Shown here: positions 1-8,226 of the stretch, piece by piece | Layout of the letters: every line of letters starts with the position of its first letter | Position numbering within the stretch: the first letter of the stretch is position 1 | Assembly: GCA_947647735.1 (NCBI GenBank) | Contig: CANSLJ010000017.1 | Location: 25,606-89,605, forward strand | DNA from: an uncultured bacterium | Lineage (GTDB): Bacteria > Bacillota > Clostridia > Lachnospirales > Lachnospiraceae | Length of the DNA stretch: 64,000 bases | Reading direction: 5' to 3' | Position numbers and translations under genes: made by a program | The notes under the pieces: model-generated | What the model was told of the DNA's origin: nothing | The model's database searches: none | Seen by the model: only the letters and a program-made list of their open reading frames with translations

Positions 1-1
1 A

Positions 2-373
2 TCCGAATCCGTGGCTACCAGACTACGAAAAGCCCATATGCAGGCATCTATGGTCAGCGTAGAGATCAAATATAATTCTTTTCAGATATCCTCTCACCAG
101 GCCACATTACAAACCCCCACCAATGACAGCGGCAATATCTATCAAACCGCCTGTCAGCTTGCCGATGAACTCTGGAATGGGAATCCTGTACGTCTCCTTG
201 GCATCCGCACTTCCAAGCTCGAAGACGAAAATGCCCCGATGCAACTATCTCTGTTTGACATGACGCAGGAAAAATCTCTTTCCGAAAAACAAAAGAGCCT
301 CAATGAGGCCCTCGATAAAATTCGTTCTAAATATGGAAAAGACTCTATCGTGCGCGGAACACTGCTTAAATAA
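2..373 (+). CDS. Y-family DNA polymerase (Pol IV/DinB-like), 3' part only
   Basis: The gene enters from the left edge of the window, so only about the last 123 codons are seen and no start is present. The visible part corresponds to the little-finger (DNA-binding) domain and C-terminal tail of a Y-family translesion polymerase. The stretch QLSLF around the middle matches the beta sliding-clamp binding motif, and the tail with LDKIRSKYGKDSI is typical of the family's C-terminus. The catalytic palm domain lies outside the window, so activity cannot be judged. The stop is four bases from the convergent flavin reductase gene, and no terminator is visible between them. The alternative name UmuC-like polymerase cannot be excluded from this fragment. 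Confidence 0.85.
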   Translation, partial: SESVATRLRKAHMQASMVSVEIKYNSFQISSHQATLQTPTNDSGNIYQTACQLADELWNGNPVRLLGIRTSKLEDENAPMQLSLFDMTQEKSLSEKQKSLNEALDKIRSKYGKDSIVRGTLLK

Positions 374-377
374 GCCA

Positions 378-944
378 TCACCGTTTTTTCTTTACGCTAT
401 AACCAAACGTCCCGAGTTCTTCTCCCAGCGAAAAATAAGTTCCATGGGAATATACAATAGGCTCTGCTTCCTCCAGATGGAACTTTTGATTCTCATCCAT
501 ATAAACATCATCCACGTGCACAGACACCACCTCCGCCTGGTATATTACATGAGAGCCCAGATTCTTTTTTTCCACCACTCTGCACTCAATATTAACAGGG
601 CTCTCCTTTATCATTGGTACTTTTACACTATCCGCCGCTTCCCTTGTCAGATGCATCTCTTTCCACTTATCAGTATCTCTTCCGCTTCTTACACCACAGA
701 AATCCGTGGCATGAGCAAGCGCCCTTGTTGTTAAGTTCACCACAAATTCCCCTGTTTCTTCTATCATATGGTAAGAGTATCTCTCCGGTCTGACAGAAAT
801 AGAAAGCATCGGCGGATTAGAACAAGTCGTTCCTGTCCAGGCAATCGTCAAAATATTATCGTTTCCGTTTAAGTCCGCACAACTCACCATCACCACCGGC
901 AATGGATAGAGCATATTACCTGGTTTCCATGTCACTTTTGCCAT
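378..944 (-). CDS. Flavin reductase-like FMN-binding split-barrel protein
   Basis: A 188-residue protein with the flavin reductase-like (DIM6/NTAB) fold. It has the N-terminal run of PLPVVMVSC followed by ILTIAWTGTTCSNPP, the segment that in this family contacts FMN, and then the EFVVNLTT stretch. Such proteins bind FMN and often reduce or carry flavin for a partner, or act as small flavoproteins of unknown substrate. It has no signal peptide or membrane segment and is expected in the cytoplasm. It sits 15 bases downstream of the coiled-coil gene and may be co-transcribed with it. No partner monooxygenase is nearby, so the substrate stays unknown. Confidence 0.85.
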   Translation of the reverse strand: MAKVTWKPGNMLYPLPVVMVSCADLNGNDNILTIAWTGTTCSNPPMLSISVRPERYSYHMIEETGEFVVNLTTRALAHATDFCGVRSGRDTDKWKEMHLTREAADSVKVPMIKESPVNIECRVVEKKNLGSHVIYQAEVVSVHVDDVYMDENQKFHLEEAEPIVYSHGTYFSLGEELGTFGYSVKKKR

Positions 945-959
945 ACGAATTTCCCTTTC

Positions 960-1664
960 TTACACATATCCCAATAATTTCAACACCTCAATTGACACAT
1001 TAGCAAGCGCCGCAATCAGAGTCACTGCCCACACAATCTTAAGCCCAATGGAAATGCCCTTTCCCTCCATCGTATTTTTCATTGCTTCAGTAATCTCCTC
1101 TGTCTGCTTTGGCAATGCGCCCTCAATAACCGCCTGCACATTCCGGTATACCTTTACCGCTTCCTTATGATTGAAATCCTCCGTAGCATGGATCATCTCC
1201 TCCATTGCTTTTTTTTGCGTCTCCATCATTTCCTGTATCTGTGCATTCTGTCTCTCGATCAACTCACTCTGTTTATTTAAAAACTCTGTCACCTGATTTT
1301 TCTGTTCTTCCAAAAGCCTGACCGTCTTGTCGCTTTGTTCTTCCTGAAGTTTGGCCATTCGACCTTTTAAATCCTCTGAAAAATCCTTTATCTCTTCCAT
1401 CAGTTTCTCTGACTTCAGGTCTATACCCACATCCTTTTTCTGTACTTCTTCTATTTTATTCAGACTTACTGTAAGCAGCTCTTTCACTTTTTCTGCATTT
1501 TCCATTGTTTGCAGATTACAGCGCCTCATCTCTTGCATTGCCAATTCATACTCCGAAAGACGCGATGCCATTCTTTCTTTTTCTTCCGCTTCCGCCGCAA
1601 TATTTGCCCTTATCATTTCCTGTGCATTCTTCCGCTGTGCAAATTTATCGATAAAGCCGTCCAT
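960..1664 (-). CDS. Tail-anchored coiled-coil protein of unknown function
   Basis: A 234-residue protein rich in Glu, Lys, Gln and Met. Residues about 15 to 165 look like one long helical coiled coil with regular hydrophobic spacing (for example KLQEEQSDK and LIERQNAQIQEMMETQ). One hydrophobic segment at about residues 208-232 (IVWAVTLIAALANVSIEVL) ends just before the C-terminus. That arrangement suggests a tail anchor in the cytoplasmic membrane with the coil in the cytoplasm. There is no N-terminal signal. I do not recognise a named family. The start ATG at 1664 is preceded by a GGAGGG-type ribosome-binding site. It lies upstream of the flavin reductase gene on the same strand. Confidence 0.75.
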   Translation of the reverse strand: MDGFIDKFAQRKNAQEMIRANIAAEAEEKERMASRLSEYELAMQEMRRCNLQTMENAEKVKELLTVSLNKIEEVQKKDVGIDLKSEKLMEEIKDFSEDLKGRMAKLQEEQSDKTVRLLEEQKNQVTEFLNKQSELIERQNAQIQEMMETQKKAMEEMIHATEDFNHKEAVKVYRNVQAVIEGALPKQTEEITEAMKNTMEGKGISIGLKIVWAVTLIAALANVSIEVLKLLGYV

Positions 1665-2118
1665 GTATTTCCCTCCAAAAGTTTTCCGTGTTGAATGTAT
1701 GAATTTAGGAACAGTATAGCATTCTTTTACTTTTTTGACAATCGTGTCTTAAATCAAAACCCTCAAAAATGCAATTGTCAAATATAACGGAATACAAAAA
1801 TCCTTGCATATTTATACATTGTGCATTTTGTATATTTCTTTTTTCCAACAGTCTGTTTTATTAGAAATATTTACCCATTATTTACACATTGTTCATTATT
1901 TGTTCATATTTTAGTTGTATACTAAGAATAGTCAGAGAAGGGTGAATATGTAATGAGTTTCATTACACACATAGATAAATTTTTTCATAATAGCCCGGGT
2001 GCCGAAAGGTATCCGGGCACTCCTCATGTTTTACGAGAAATAAGGTAGTCTGGAATATCCAGCTGCCAGAAAGTGACTTTTATGCTGTAAAAAAATCCTG
2101 TGCCAGGCACAGGATTTT
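1665..2118. other. 454-bp AT-rich intergenic region
   Basis: No convincing protein gene. The region holds the upstream sequence of the coiled-coil gene on its left side, two tandem TTGTTCAT repeats 11 bases apart (1889-1896 and 1900-1907), a TATACT box at 1918-1923, two hairpins at 1949-1967 and 1993-2018, and a strong terminator at 2094-2116. The hairpins are described in a separate entry as a possible small RNA. Confidence 0.6.
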
Positions 2119-2120
2119 CT
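1930..2120 (+). ncRNA. Possible structured small RNA
   Basis: Two stable hairpins lie in an intergenic stretch. The first is an 8-bp perfect inverted repeat TGTAATGA / TCATTACA with a 3-nt loop at 1949-1967. The second is an 11-bp stem at 1993-2018 (GCCCGGGTGCC / GGTATCCGGGC, including two G-T pairs) closed by a GAAA tetraloop. They are followed by ACTCCTCATG, whose CTCCT could pair with Shine-Dalgarno sequences, and about 75 bases later by an inverted repeat that could end transcription. A TATACT box lies at 1918-1923, but no good -35 box was found at the right distance. Strand and boundaries are inferred; I do not recognise a named RNA family. Confidence 0.35.
2090..2120 (-). terminator. 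Terminator of the alarmone synthetase gene
   Basis: An 11-bp perfect inverted repeat AATCCTGTGCC / GGCACAGGATT at 2094-2116. On the minus strand it runs into seven T residues directly after the stop of the synthetase gene. In the other direction it is followed by TTTTCT and could also stop plus-strand transcripts. Confidence 0.85.
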
Positions 2121-2754
2121 ATCGTTCGTTATACTTCTGCATTTCTTCATTCAGCATCATCATTCGAGTATCCAGCATAGAAACAATCTTTGAACACTCT
2201 ACCAGATCATTTTTTAGATGTTCTGGTGCATTTCCCTCGAACTTATAATTCATCTTATGTTCTAGGCTTGCCCAAAAATCCATCGCGACCGTCCGTATTT
2301 GAATTTCCACTTTGGTATCCAAAATTCGATCAGACAGATATACTGGCACCGTCACAATCATATGATAGCTTTTATAACCGCTCTTCTTAGGTTTTGTTAT
2401 GTAATCCTTTATCGAGATGATCCTAATATCCTGTTGGCCGCGGATAATATCCGCCAACCGATAGATATCTGAAGTAAAGGAACATATGATCCTGATACCC
2501 GCAATATCATTGACATACTTCACCATATTGTCCAGTGTTGATTCGTATCCGTGCTTCTTTAATTTTTTAACAATGCTCTCCGATGTTTTTAACCGGGATT
2601 TTATATGCTCTATCGGGTTATAGCAATGTACATGCTGAAATTCTTCATTTAATATTTCCAGTTTTGTTTCTATCTGTTTTAATGCCGATGTATAGATCAA
2701 CATTAACTCTGTCCAGTTATCCACGTCATCTGGTCTGTCAAGTTCTATATCCAT
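2119..2754 (-). CDS. relQ: Small alarmone synthetase (RelQ/YjbM-type GTP pyrophosphokinase)
   Basis: A 211-residue protein consisting of one RelA/SpoT synthetase domain with an N-terminal helical part. The family motifs are visible: NDIAGIRI, the substrate-binding loop KKSGYKSYH, and EIQIRTVAMDFWASLEHK near residue 175. No HD hydrolase, TGS or ACT domain is present, so it should only make (p)ppGpp from GTP or GDP and ATP. That matches the RelQ/YjbM class of cytoplasmic stress alarmone synthetases. It is a single gene with its own terminator and a long upstream region. RelP/YwaC is the alternative member of the class; the choice of RelQ is less certain than the activity. Confidence 0.88.
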   Translation of the reverse strand: MDIELDRPDDVDNWTELMLIYTSALKQIETKLEILNEEFQHVHCYNPIEHIKSRLKTSESIVKKLKKHGYESTLDNMVKYVNDIAGIRIICSFTSDIYRLADIIRGQQDIRIISIKDYITKPKKSGYKSYHMIVTVPVYLSDRILDTKVEIQIRTVAMDFWASLEHKMNYKFEGNAPEHLKNDLVECSKIVSMLDTRMMMLNEEMQKYNER

Positions 2755-3091
2755 AGTGCTACCTGCCTTGCCGCTTTAGATAAAATCTCAAATCTATTAT
2801 ACCACACTTTTTATGCCGTGTGCATATTTTATAAAAATTTTCGATTATTTTAATATTTTTCGTCGTTTTCTACAACGCACTTTTCTCAGCACACGCACCA
2901 TATAATATATGCACTTTTTTCCTTTTTAGAACGTTTTTCATTCAAAAAATTCGGCCATCAAAACTTGCACCCTTCAGCACAAATAGAAAAACCGGTGAGC
3001 CTTGTGACAGACCCTGCCGGTTTTTCCATTCAAGAACCAGACAAATATGTTAAAACATCTCCTGACTCGTAAAACCTCTTTCTAAACTCTC
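2755..3091. other. 337-bp intergenic region
   Basis: AT-rich sequence between the binding-protein gene and the alarmone synthetase gene. It contains the end-of-operon terminator at 2986-3026 and, in its left half, the presumed promoter region of the synthetase. I saw no protein gene or further repeat in it. Confidence 0.6.
2986..3026 (-). terminator. Terminator of the GH43/ABC locus
   Basis: A 10-bp inverted repeat GAAAAACCGG / CCGGTTTTTC with a loop of about 21 bases. It lies 66 bases past the stop of the binding-protein gene, and the minus-strand copy ends in TTTTTC. Confidence 0.75.
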
Positions 3092-4471
3092 TCACTGCGC
3101 ATCTTGTACATCCTGCACTGTCTGCAGTTCTGCCACCGGATCTGCTCCTGCCGCAACATTCTGCATTGCGATCTGGATCGCTGTCTCCACTTCACTGTTG
3201 CTCAGCTTACGGTTTCCAACCGCGTTGCTCACATAGCTGTTTACTTCATCGATGGACTGCTGCTGCAGTTCGCCATCTACCGTACCTGTGTAGGAGATTT
3301 CCTTGGAAACCGGAGCACCCTGAAGCTTGTTCACCCAATACTGCTGGCCGTCACCATTTGCCATATATTCCACAAACTTCATTGCCGCCTCTTTTTCCTT
3401 ACAGTCCTTATTGACAGCCATCATTACATCCACGCCTGCGGTACCGCAGATCTTTCCACTTTCCACAACAGACGGGAATACGCACATACCAATCACATCA
3501 TTATTGTTCGCAATTTCTGTTCCCTCGATCTCACTGTTGGTCGGAGATGTGGGGCCAAGGTGCCAGGAACCCGTCAGGAAAAATACAGACTTCCTTGCGA
3601 AGAAATACTGGTCACGAGCATCTGGATATGTAGCAACGCCCAGAGCGCCTTCTTCAAAAATACCATCGTTAAACATCTGCTGCCATGCAGTCATGGTGTC
3701 CACAAAGCACTGATCCGTCCAGGAGCGTTCTCCTCTGTCCGCCGCATAGACAGCACCCTCCTCAAACTCGTTGGAAAGCTGTACAAAAATATCGCTGTTT
3801 ACCCAGTCGTCAGCCGCGCCTACCGCTACGCAGACATAACCTTTTTCTTTTGCCTTTGCAGCCGCATCTTTCAGTTCTTCATAAGTAGTCGGTACACTTT
3901 CAATACCACACTCATCCATCAGTGTTTTGTTATACAACAGGTCTGTCATACCGGCTACCAGAAGAGGCATGCCTACTACGCTGCCGTCTTCAGCCGTACA
4001 CTGTTCCACAGCATTTTCGCTGATAATATCTGACCATCCACTCCAATTGGCATCTGCCAGAGCCCTCATCTCCTCCGCAAAGGGAGCATACTGATCTTTC
4101 ATCGGTCCTGTGGTCAGGCCGAACAGGTCAGGGCCTGTACCGGATGCCATGGCAACCTGCAGTTTCTCAAAATAATCATCCTGCTCTGTTCTGGTATAAT
4201 CGATCTTGATACCCGGATTCGCTTCCTCGAAAGCCGCGATCATCTCCTCAGACTGATCTGTTGTCGGAAGCCATGACCAGAATGTCAGAGTCACCTCATC
4301 TCCACTTGCTTCTGATGTTTCCTGGTCCGCTGCTTCTGCTGCGTCTCCTGTTTCTGCCGCCTGAGGTTCGGATACCGCGTCAGAACTTGTGTCAGAACCG
4401 CAGCCTGCAAGACATCCTGCCATCATCATCGCCGCTGTCATAACAGCAACAATCTTTTTAAAGTTTTTCAT
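3092..4471 (-). CDS. Sugar ABC transporter substrate-binding lipoprotein
   Basis: A 459-residue extracellular solute-binding protein of the family-1 type. The N-terminus is a lipoprotein signal (a Lys-rich start, a hydrophobic Ala/Met run, then LAGC), so Cys-24 should be lipidated and the protein tethered outside the membrane. Motifs of carbohydrate binders follow: VTLTFWSW, the helix EMIAAFEEANPGIKIDYT, and GTGPDLFGL. It lies downstream of the GH43 gene after a 107-base gap that has its own promoter-like region with direct repeats, so it may be transcribed both with the operon and separately. It should feed the permeases at 6472-8152. The ligand is unknown; the GH43 neighbour suggests a xylan- or arabinan-type oligosaccharide. 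Confidence 0.9.
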   Translation of the reverse strand: MKNFKKIVAVMTAAMMMAGCLAGCGSDTSSDAVSEPQAAETGDAAEAADQETSEASGDEVTLTFWSWLPTTDQSEEMIAAFEEANPGIKIDYTRTEQDDYFEKLQVAMASGTGPDLFGLTTGPMKDQYAPFAEEMRALADANWSGWSDIISENAVEQCTAEDGSVVGMPLLVAGMTDLLYNKTLMDECGIESVPTTYEELKDAAAKAKEKGYVCVAVGAADDWVNSDIFVQLSNEFEEGAVYAADRGERSWTDQCFVDTMTAWQQMFNDGIFEEGALGVATYPDARDQYFFARKSVFFLTGSWHLGPTSPTNSEIEGTEIANNNDVIGMCVFPSVVESGKICGTAGVDVMMAVNKDCKEKEAAMKFVEYMANGDGQQYWVNKLQGAPVSKEISYTGTVDGELQQQSIDEVNSYVSNAVGNRKLSNSEVETAIQIAMQNVAAGADPVAELQTVQDVQDAQ

Positions 4472-4530
4472 GATAAATTCCTCCTATATTTTTTGTATCT
4501 TTATCATAAAATATTTCAGATTACCCTTTC

Positions 4531-4565
4531 ACTCCAACTTTTTGCGCATTATTGAAACTTTTTGC
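4531..4565. promoter_or_regulatory. Candidate YesN-type activator site before the binding-protein gene
   Basis: Two direct copies of AACTTTTTGC begin exactly 20 bases apart (4536-4545 and 4556-4565), which is two turns of the helix. The left one is part of ACTCCAACTTTTTGCGC (4531-4547). That 17-mer recurs with two differences at 11651-11667, upstream of the histidine kinase gene. On the minus strand the element reads GCGCAAAAAGTTGGAGT, and its TTGGAG could serve as the -35 box, 18 bases from TATTTT. This is the layout expected for an AraC-type activator site. Confidence 0.55.
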
Positions 4566-4578
4566 CTACTTATCCATT

Positions 4579-6414
4579 TCACATGATCCGGATATATTCC
4601 TCCAGTGCCAATCCTCTTGCCTCCAATTGAAAAGGCCCTTCTTTTTGATCTCTGGATAATAACATTCCTATTCCCGACACTTCCGTCAGTTCCATCTCCC
4701 CTTTGTCCAGAATACGTCCGTCTGTCAAAAGACAGGCTTTATCACTTCCTCTATAATAATAGAAAGTAACCATATCCTTTATCCCTGCCACCGAGCAAAG
4801 CCGCTCCTCTTCGCAGTACAAATCTACCTGATGATCCTCTCTTTGCACTTTCCACCTAAAGCTCTCCGCCACAGTACTTTCACCGTTTCTTTCCGTAAGA
4901 AGCAGCATATCCTCCGAGCTCTTCAGCATATTGTTTTCAAGTTCTGCTCCAGAGCAATCATAAAACTCCGACAGGAAAAACAGTTCTTTCTCCCGCAGTT
5001 CTGCGCCCTCAGCAACTATTATGCTATGTATTATAACAGGCGTAAAACATCCTTTCGCCCCAATCTTACCCCTATGCAGATCTGTTCCCGCCATAAATTC
5101 CATACACTTATCATCATCCAACGTCACTTTAAAGCAATTTTTCTTTCTCTCCACGCCAATCAGATGAGGTACGCCAAAATCATATCCTTTAGACAGATCC
5201 ATTCCGGCAATTTCCGTTACGATTCCCTTACAGCAACAGACCGCAATCGCCTTCTTTAATCCGCTATGCATCTTCACCCCGATAAAATCCCTTTCATCCT
5301 CATAAGCCAGATAAATCATATACTTTGCACCGGCGTGAGACATTTCGGCGCTGCACCAGATCTCCATTCTATAAAAGTCCCTCGCCTCTGCCAAAAGTAC
5401 ATCCTCACAGGTCTGTATTTCCCGACCGCTGTAAAAACCTTTTCCCGGCGCGGGTCTTTCCCGATAGGAAGGACCTGGACAGAACATTCTATCCCCGAAA
5501 TAAACCAGCGGATCAATCCTCATATTCCGCTGCTCCGTGCCCTGATACAAGCCTTCTTCGATATCTCTGCCATGATAGACGATCCAGTCCTCAAAAAGAT
5601 TAGGTGCTTTCGCCACCGTATTATGACCTGTCCCCTCCACTACCTGGTTCTTTTTAAGAAGCGGCATCCATGTATATTCATTCGGATACTTTTTCCATAC
5701 CATATCCCGCAAATCTTCTTTGCTCTTCGCAACAGCAGTTCCCACAAAATAATATATATTTTCAAACGCATTCGCCGAATATAGCATCCAACATTTATCC
5801 CCGTGAAAAACCGGACTCGCTCCCTCTATCGTATACCAGTCTCTTCCGTCCTCAAAACGATTTTCAGCATAAATTTCCTGCGGAAGAGAAGGCAGTACCA
5901 CCGCCTTGGGCTCCCCCACAAACTCCTCAGGCGTAATCATCTTATCCAGCAAAATGCAAGTCCCTGCCATTTTCGGCTCCAGACCAATCCAGTCATTTAC
6001 CGAATAAAACATATACAACTCCCCGTTCCGCATGACCGGATGGGAATCAATGCTGAACTTCTCAAAAAAAGTCTTCCGATAAACAAACGGCCCCAGCGGA
6101 TCCTCCGAGACCGCCAGCTTCAGATGCTCCTCATGGCAGTCCTCCTCCTCGATCGGTATATTCGAATAATACATATAAAACATACCATTCAGATAGATCA
6201 CTGAAGGCGCCCAGAAATGATGATACTTCTCATCCCTGATCGCGAACCCTCTATATTCCCAGTGCACCATATCCTCCGACACACTGACCTTCACCCCGTT
6301 CTCATCTGTAGCATAACAATAATACCTCCCGCACCACCTCAAAATATAGGGATCCGGATTCGTATGCCTCCTTCCATCCGAAAACGGCACCGGATTACAA
6401 TATACATTCTTCAT
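4579..6414 (-). CDS. Glycoside hydrolase family 43 enzyme
   Basis: A 611-residue protein with an N-terminal five-bladed propeller of GH43 (about residues 1-320) and a C-terminal beta-rich region of about 280 residues. The three catalytic acids are in place: Asp-21 in NPDPYI (base), Asp-123 in SIDSHPV (pKa modulator) and Glu-197 in TIEGASPV (acid). Family members cleave beta-xylosides or alpha-L-arabinofuranosides by inversion. No signal peptide is seen, so the enzyme should act in the cytoplasm on sugars brought in by the neighbouring ABC importer. It follows the MalG-like permease gene by 57 bases and probably shares its transcript. Which linkage it cuts cannot be read from the sequence. Confidence 0.87.
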   Translation of the reverse strand: MKNVYCNPVPFSDGRRHTNPDPYILRWCGRYYCYATDENGVKVSVSEDMVHWEYRGFAIRDEKYHHFWAPSVIYLNGMFYMYYSNIPIEEEDCHEEHLKLAVSEDPLGPFVYRKTFFEKFSIDSHPVMRNGELYMFYSVNDWIGLEPKMAGTCILLDKMITPEEFVGEPKAVVLPSLPQEIYAENRFEDGRDWYTIEGASPVFHGDKCWMLYSANAFENIYYFVGTAVAKSKEDLRDMVWKKYPNEYTWMPLLKKNQVVEGTGHNTVAKAPNLFEDWIVYHGRDIEEGLYQGTEQRNMRIDPLVYFGDRMFCPGPSYRERPAPGKGFYSGREIQTCEDVLLAEARDFYRMEIWCSAEMSHAGAKYMIYLAYEDERDFIGVKMHSGLKKAIAVCCCKGIVTEIAGMDLSKGYDFGVPHLIGVERKKNCFKVTLDDDKCMEFMAGTDLHRGKIGAKGCFTPVIIHSIIVAEGAELREKELFFLSEFYDCSGAELENNMLKSSEDMLLLTERNGESTVAESFRWKVQREDHQVDLYCEEERLCSVAGIKDMVTFYYYRGSDKACLLTDGRILDKGEMELTEVSGIGMLLSRDQKEGPFQLEARGLALEEYIRIM

Positions 6415-6471
6415 ATGATTTTTCCTTTTCTATGTATTTTGACACCTGTTTCAGCCACAGCCTGCTCTGAC

Positions 6472-7272
6472 TCATCCCTTCACAGACCCTGACGTAATCC
6501 CGCTCACCAAAAACTTCTGGCTCACCAGATACACAATGATAGACGGTAGTGTCAGAAGCATCATGACCGCATAGATTCTCGCTACATCCGTAGGGCTCTG
6601 ATATGTACTGGACATAAAATACTGCGCTGCCAGTGTCACCGTATAATTCTCCTGACTTCTCATCACAAGCAGCGGCACCAGATAATCATTCCAGGAATAG
6701 ATAAAAGTAAGTACCAGCACATTAGCGATGATCGGCACACAGAGCGGAATCATAAATTCATACCAGAGCCGCAGTGTGGATGCTCCATCCATCCGGGCGC
6801 TCTCCAACAATTCATCCGGGATCGTATCAAAATAGTTTTTCACCATAAGAAGCATCATTGGCGCATTAAAAGCAATCAGTGACATGATAACACCAATATG
6901 CTTATCCAGAAATCCGAGATTCTTGATTGCCGCAAACAGCGGACTTGTCACCGCCGCCACCGGCACTGCAAGACAGGCAAGGATCAATCCATATATCACC
7001 TTTTTCCCGTAAAAATTCATCTTTGAAAAAGCAAATGCCGCCAACGTCGTAATGAGTGTTACCACCAGAGCCGTTGTAATCGCTATGAACATACTATTCC
7101 CTACTACGCGGAAATAACTGATCTTCTCATAAGTCAGTACATATTTATAGTTATCCAGCCCATTTAAATGAAAGGACTTAACCAACGCAACCCCGATGGG
7201 ATACAGCCATATCACACCACATAAGATCAAAACAAAATAACTCGCTGTTGTCCCTTTCCAATTCCTCTTCAT
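6472..7272 (-). CDS. Carbohydrate ABC transporter permease (MalG type)
   Basis: A 266-residue membrane protein with about six transmembrane segments. The binding-protein-dependent transport motif ESARMDGASTLRLWYEFMIPLCVPI marks the loop that contacts the ATPase. The C-terminus SGITSGSVKG is typical of the MalG-type partner. It starts four bases after the MalF-type gene and should form a heterodimeric channel with it. No ATP-binding subunit is encoded in this locus, so a shared MsmK/MsmX-type ATPase elsewhere in the genome is expected. Confidence 0.9.
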   Translation of the reverse strand: MKRNWKGTTASYFVLILCGVIWLYPIGVALVKSFHLNGLDNYKYVLTYEKISYFRVVGNSMFIAITTALVVTLITTLAAFAFSKMNFYGKKVIYGLILACLAVPVAAVTSPLFAAIKNLGFLDKHIGVIMSLIAFNAPMMLLMVKNYFDTIPDELLESARMDGASTLRLWYEFMIPLCVPIIANVLVLTFIYSWNDYLVPLLVMRSQENYTVTLAAQYFMSSTYQSPTDVARIYAVMMLLTLPSIIVYLVSQKFLVSGITSGSVKG

Positions 7273-7276
7273 CTGC

Positions 7277-8152
7277 CTAGTCCTCCTTTCCCAGTTTTAC
7301 CTGCAAAAATGACATGATCATCGCAATGATCAGAATAGAGACCCCTATCGCTGCTGCTTCCCCGGCCTTAAAATCTTTAAACGCCTTTTCATACAGATAG
7401 ACATTCATCACCGTAGAAGACCTTCCCGGTCCACCATTCGTCAGCAGTTTTACAATATCAAAAGTTTTCAAAGAACCCACAATCCCAAGAATGATCAGGA
7501 CATTGGTGGTTCCTTTTACCATGGGAAACGTTACTGAAGTCAGAGTTTTCCAGAATCCAGCCCCATCAATCTTTGCCGCCTCATATACATCATCCGGCAG
7601 GCTCATCAGACTTGCGTAATAGGTGATCATGGAAAATCCCATCCACTGGAATATATTTACAATAATAACCGACAGCAGCGCATATCTTTTATCTCCCAGC
7701 CAGCTCACCGCAAACATATCCAGATGCACTGCATGTAAAAACTGATTCAGTGCGCCGTTTGTTGGGTCCATGATAATACGGAAGATTGCTGTTATAATAG
7801 AAGTCGCCATTGCGATCGGCATAAAATAAACCGCCTTAAAGAAATTTGTTCCCGGCAGTTTTCTTTTTAAGAGAACAGCCAGGAAAAAGCCCACCGCCGC
7901 CTGCACAAAGACCGTGCCAAAGAAAAAGATCACATTGTTTACAACCGCCTGCCAGAACGTTGCATCCTTGAATAATTTAATATAATTTTTTAACCCCACA
8001 AAATTCATGGTGTCAGACATGCCGTTCCAGTCAGTAAAACTGGTCGTGATCGTACGGATAATACAGTAATACACCACTGCAAACGACAAGAGCATCAGCG
8101 GCAGAATATACAGATATGCTGCCCAGTTGTTTTTCTTTCCCAATTTATTCAT
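7277..8152 (-). CDS. Sugar ABC transporter permease (MalF type)
   Basis: A 291-residue membrane protein with about six transmembrane helices and the family loop EAAKIDGAGFWKTLTSVTFPM. A cytoplasmic N-terminus (MNKLGKKNNW) precedes the first helix. It is the first transporter gene after the two-component pair, separated from the response regulator by 74 bases, with a good GGAGGG ribosome-binding site. It pairs with the MalG-type permease and with the binding lipoprotein further downstream. The layout kinase, regulator, permeases, glycosidase, binding protein is common in Lachnospiraceae sugar loci. Confidence 0.9.
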   Translation of the reverse strand: MNKLGKKNNWAAYLYILPLMLLSFAVVYYCIIRTITTSFTDWNGMSDTMNFVGLKNYIKLFKDATFWQAVVNNVIFFFGTVFVQAAVGFFLAVLLKRKLPGTNFFKAVYFMPIAMATSIITAIFRIIMDPTNGALNQFLHAVHLDMFAVSWLGDKRYALLSVIIVNIFQWMGFSMITYYASLMSLPDDVYEAAKIDGAGFWKTLTSVTFPMVKGTTNVLIILGIVGSLKTFDIVKLLTNGGPGRSSTVMNVYLYEKAFKDFKAGEAAAIGVSILIIAMIMSFLQVKLGKED

Positions 8153-8226
8153 TTTACTTCCCTCCTATAAGAATAATGATAAGTCATTCCTACATGAAGA
8201 AAGATAATAAAAATTTGAGAAATACT

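Noticed and set aside
3104-4033. A 309-codon plus-strand frame opposite the first binding-protein gene
   Set aside because: Cys/His-rich antisense frame without family likeness.
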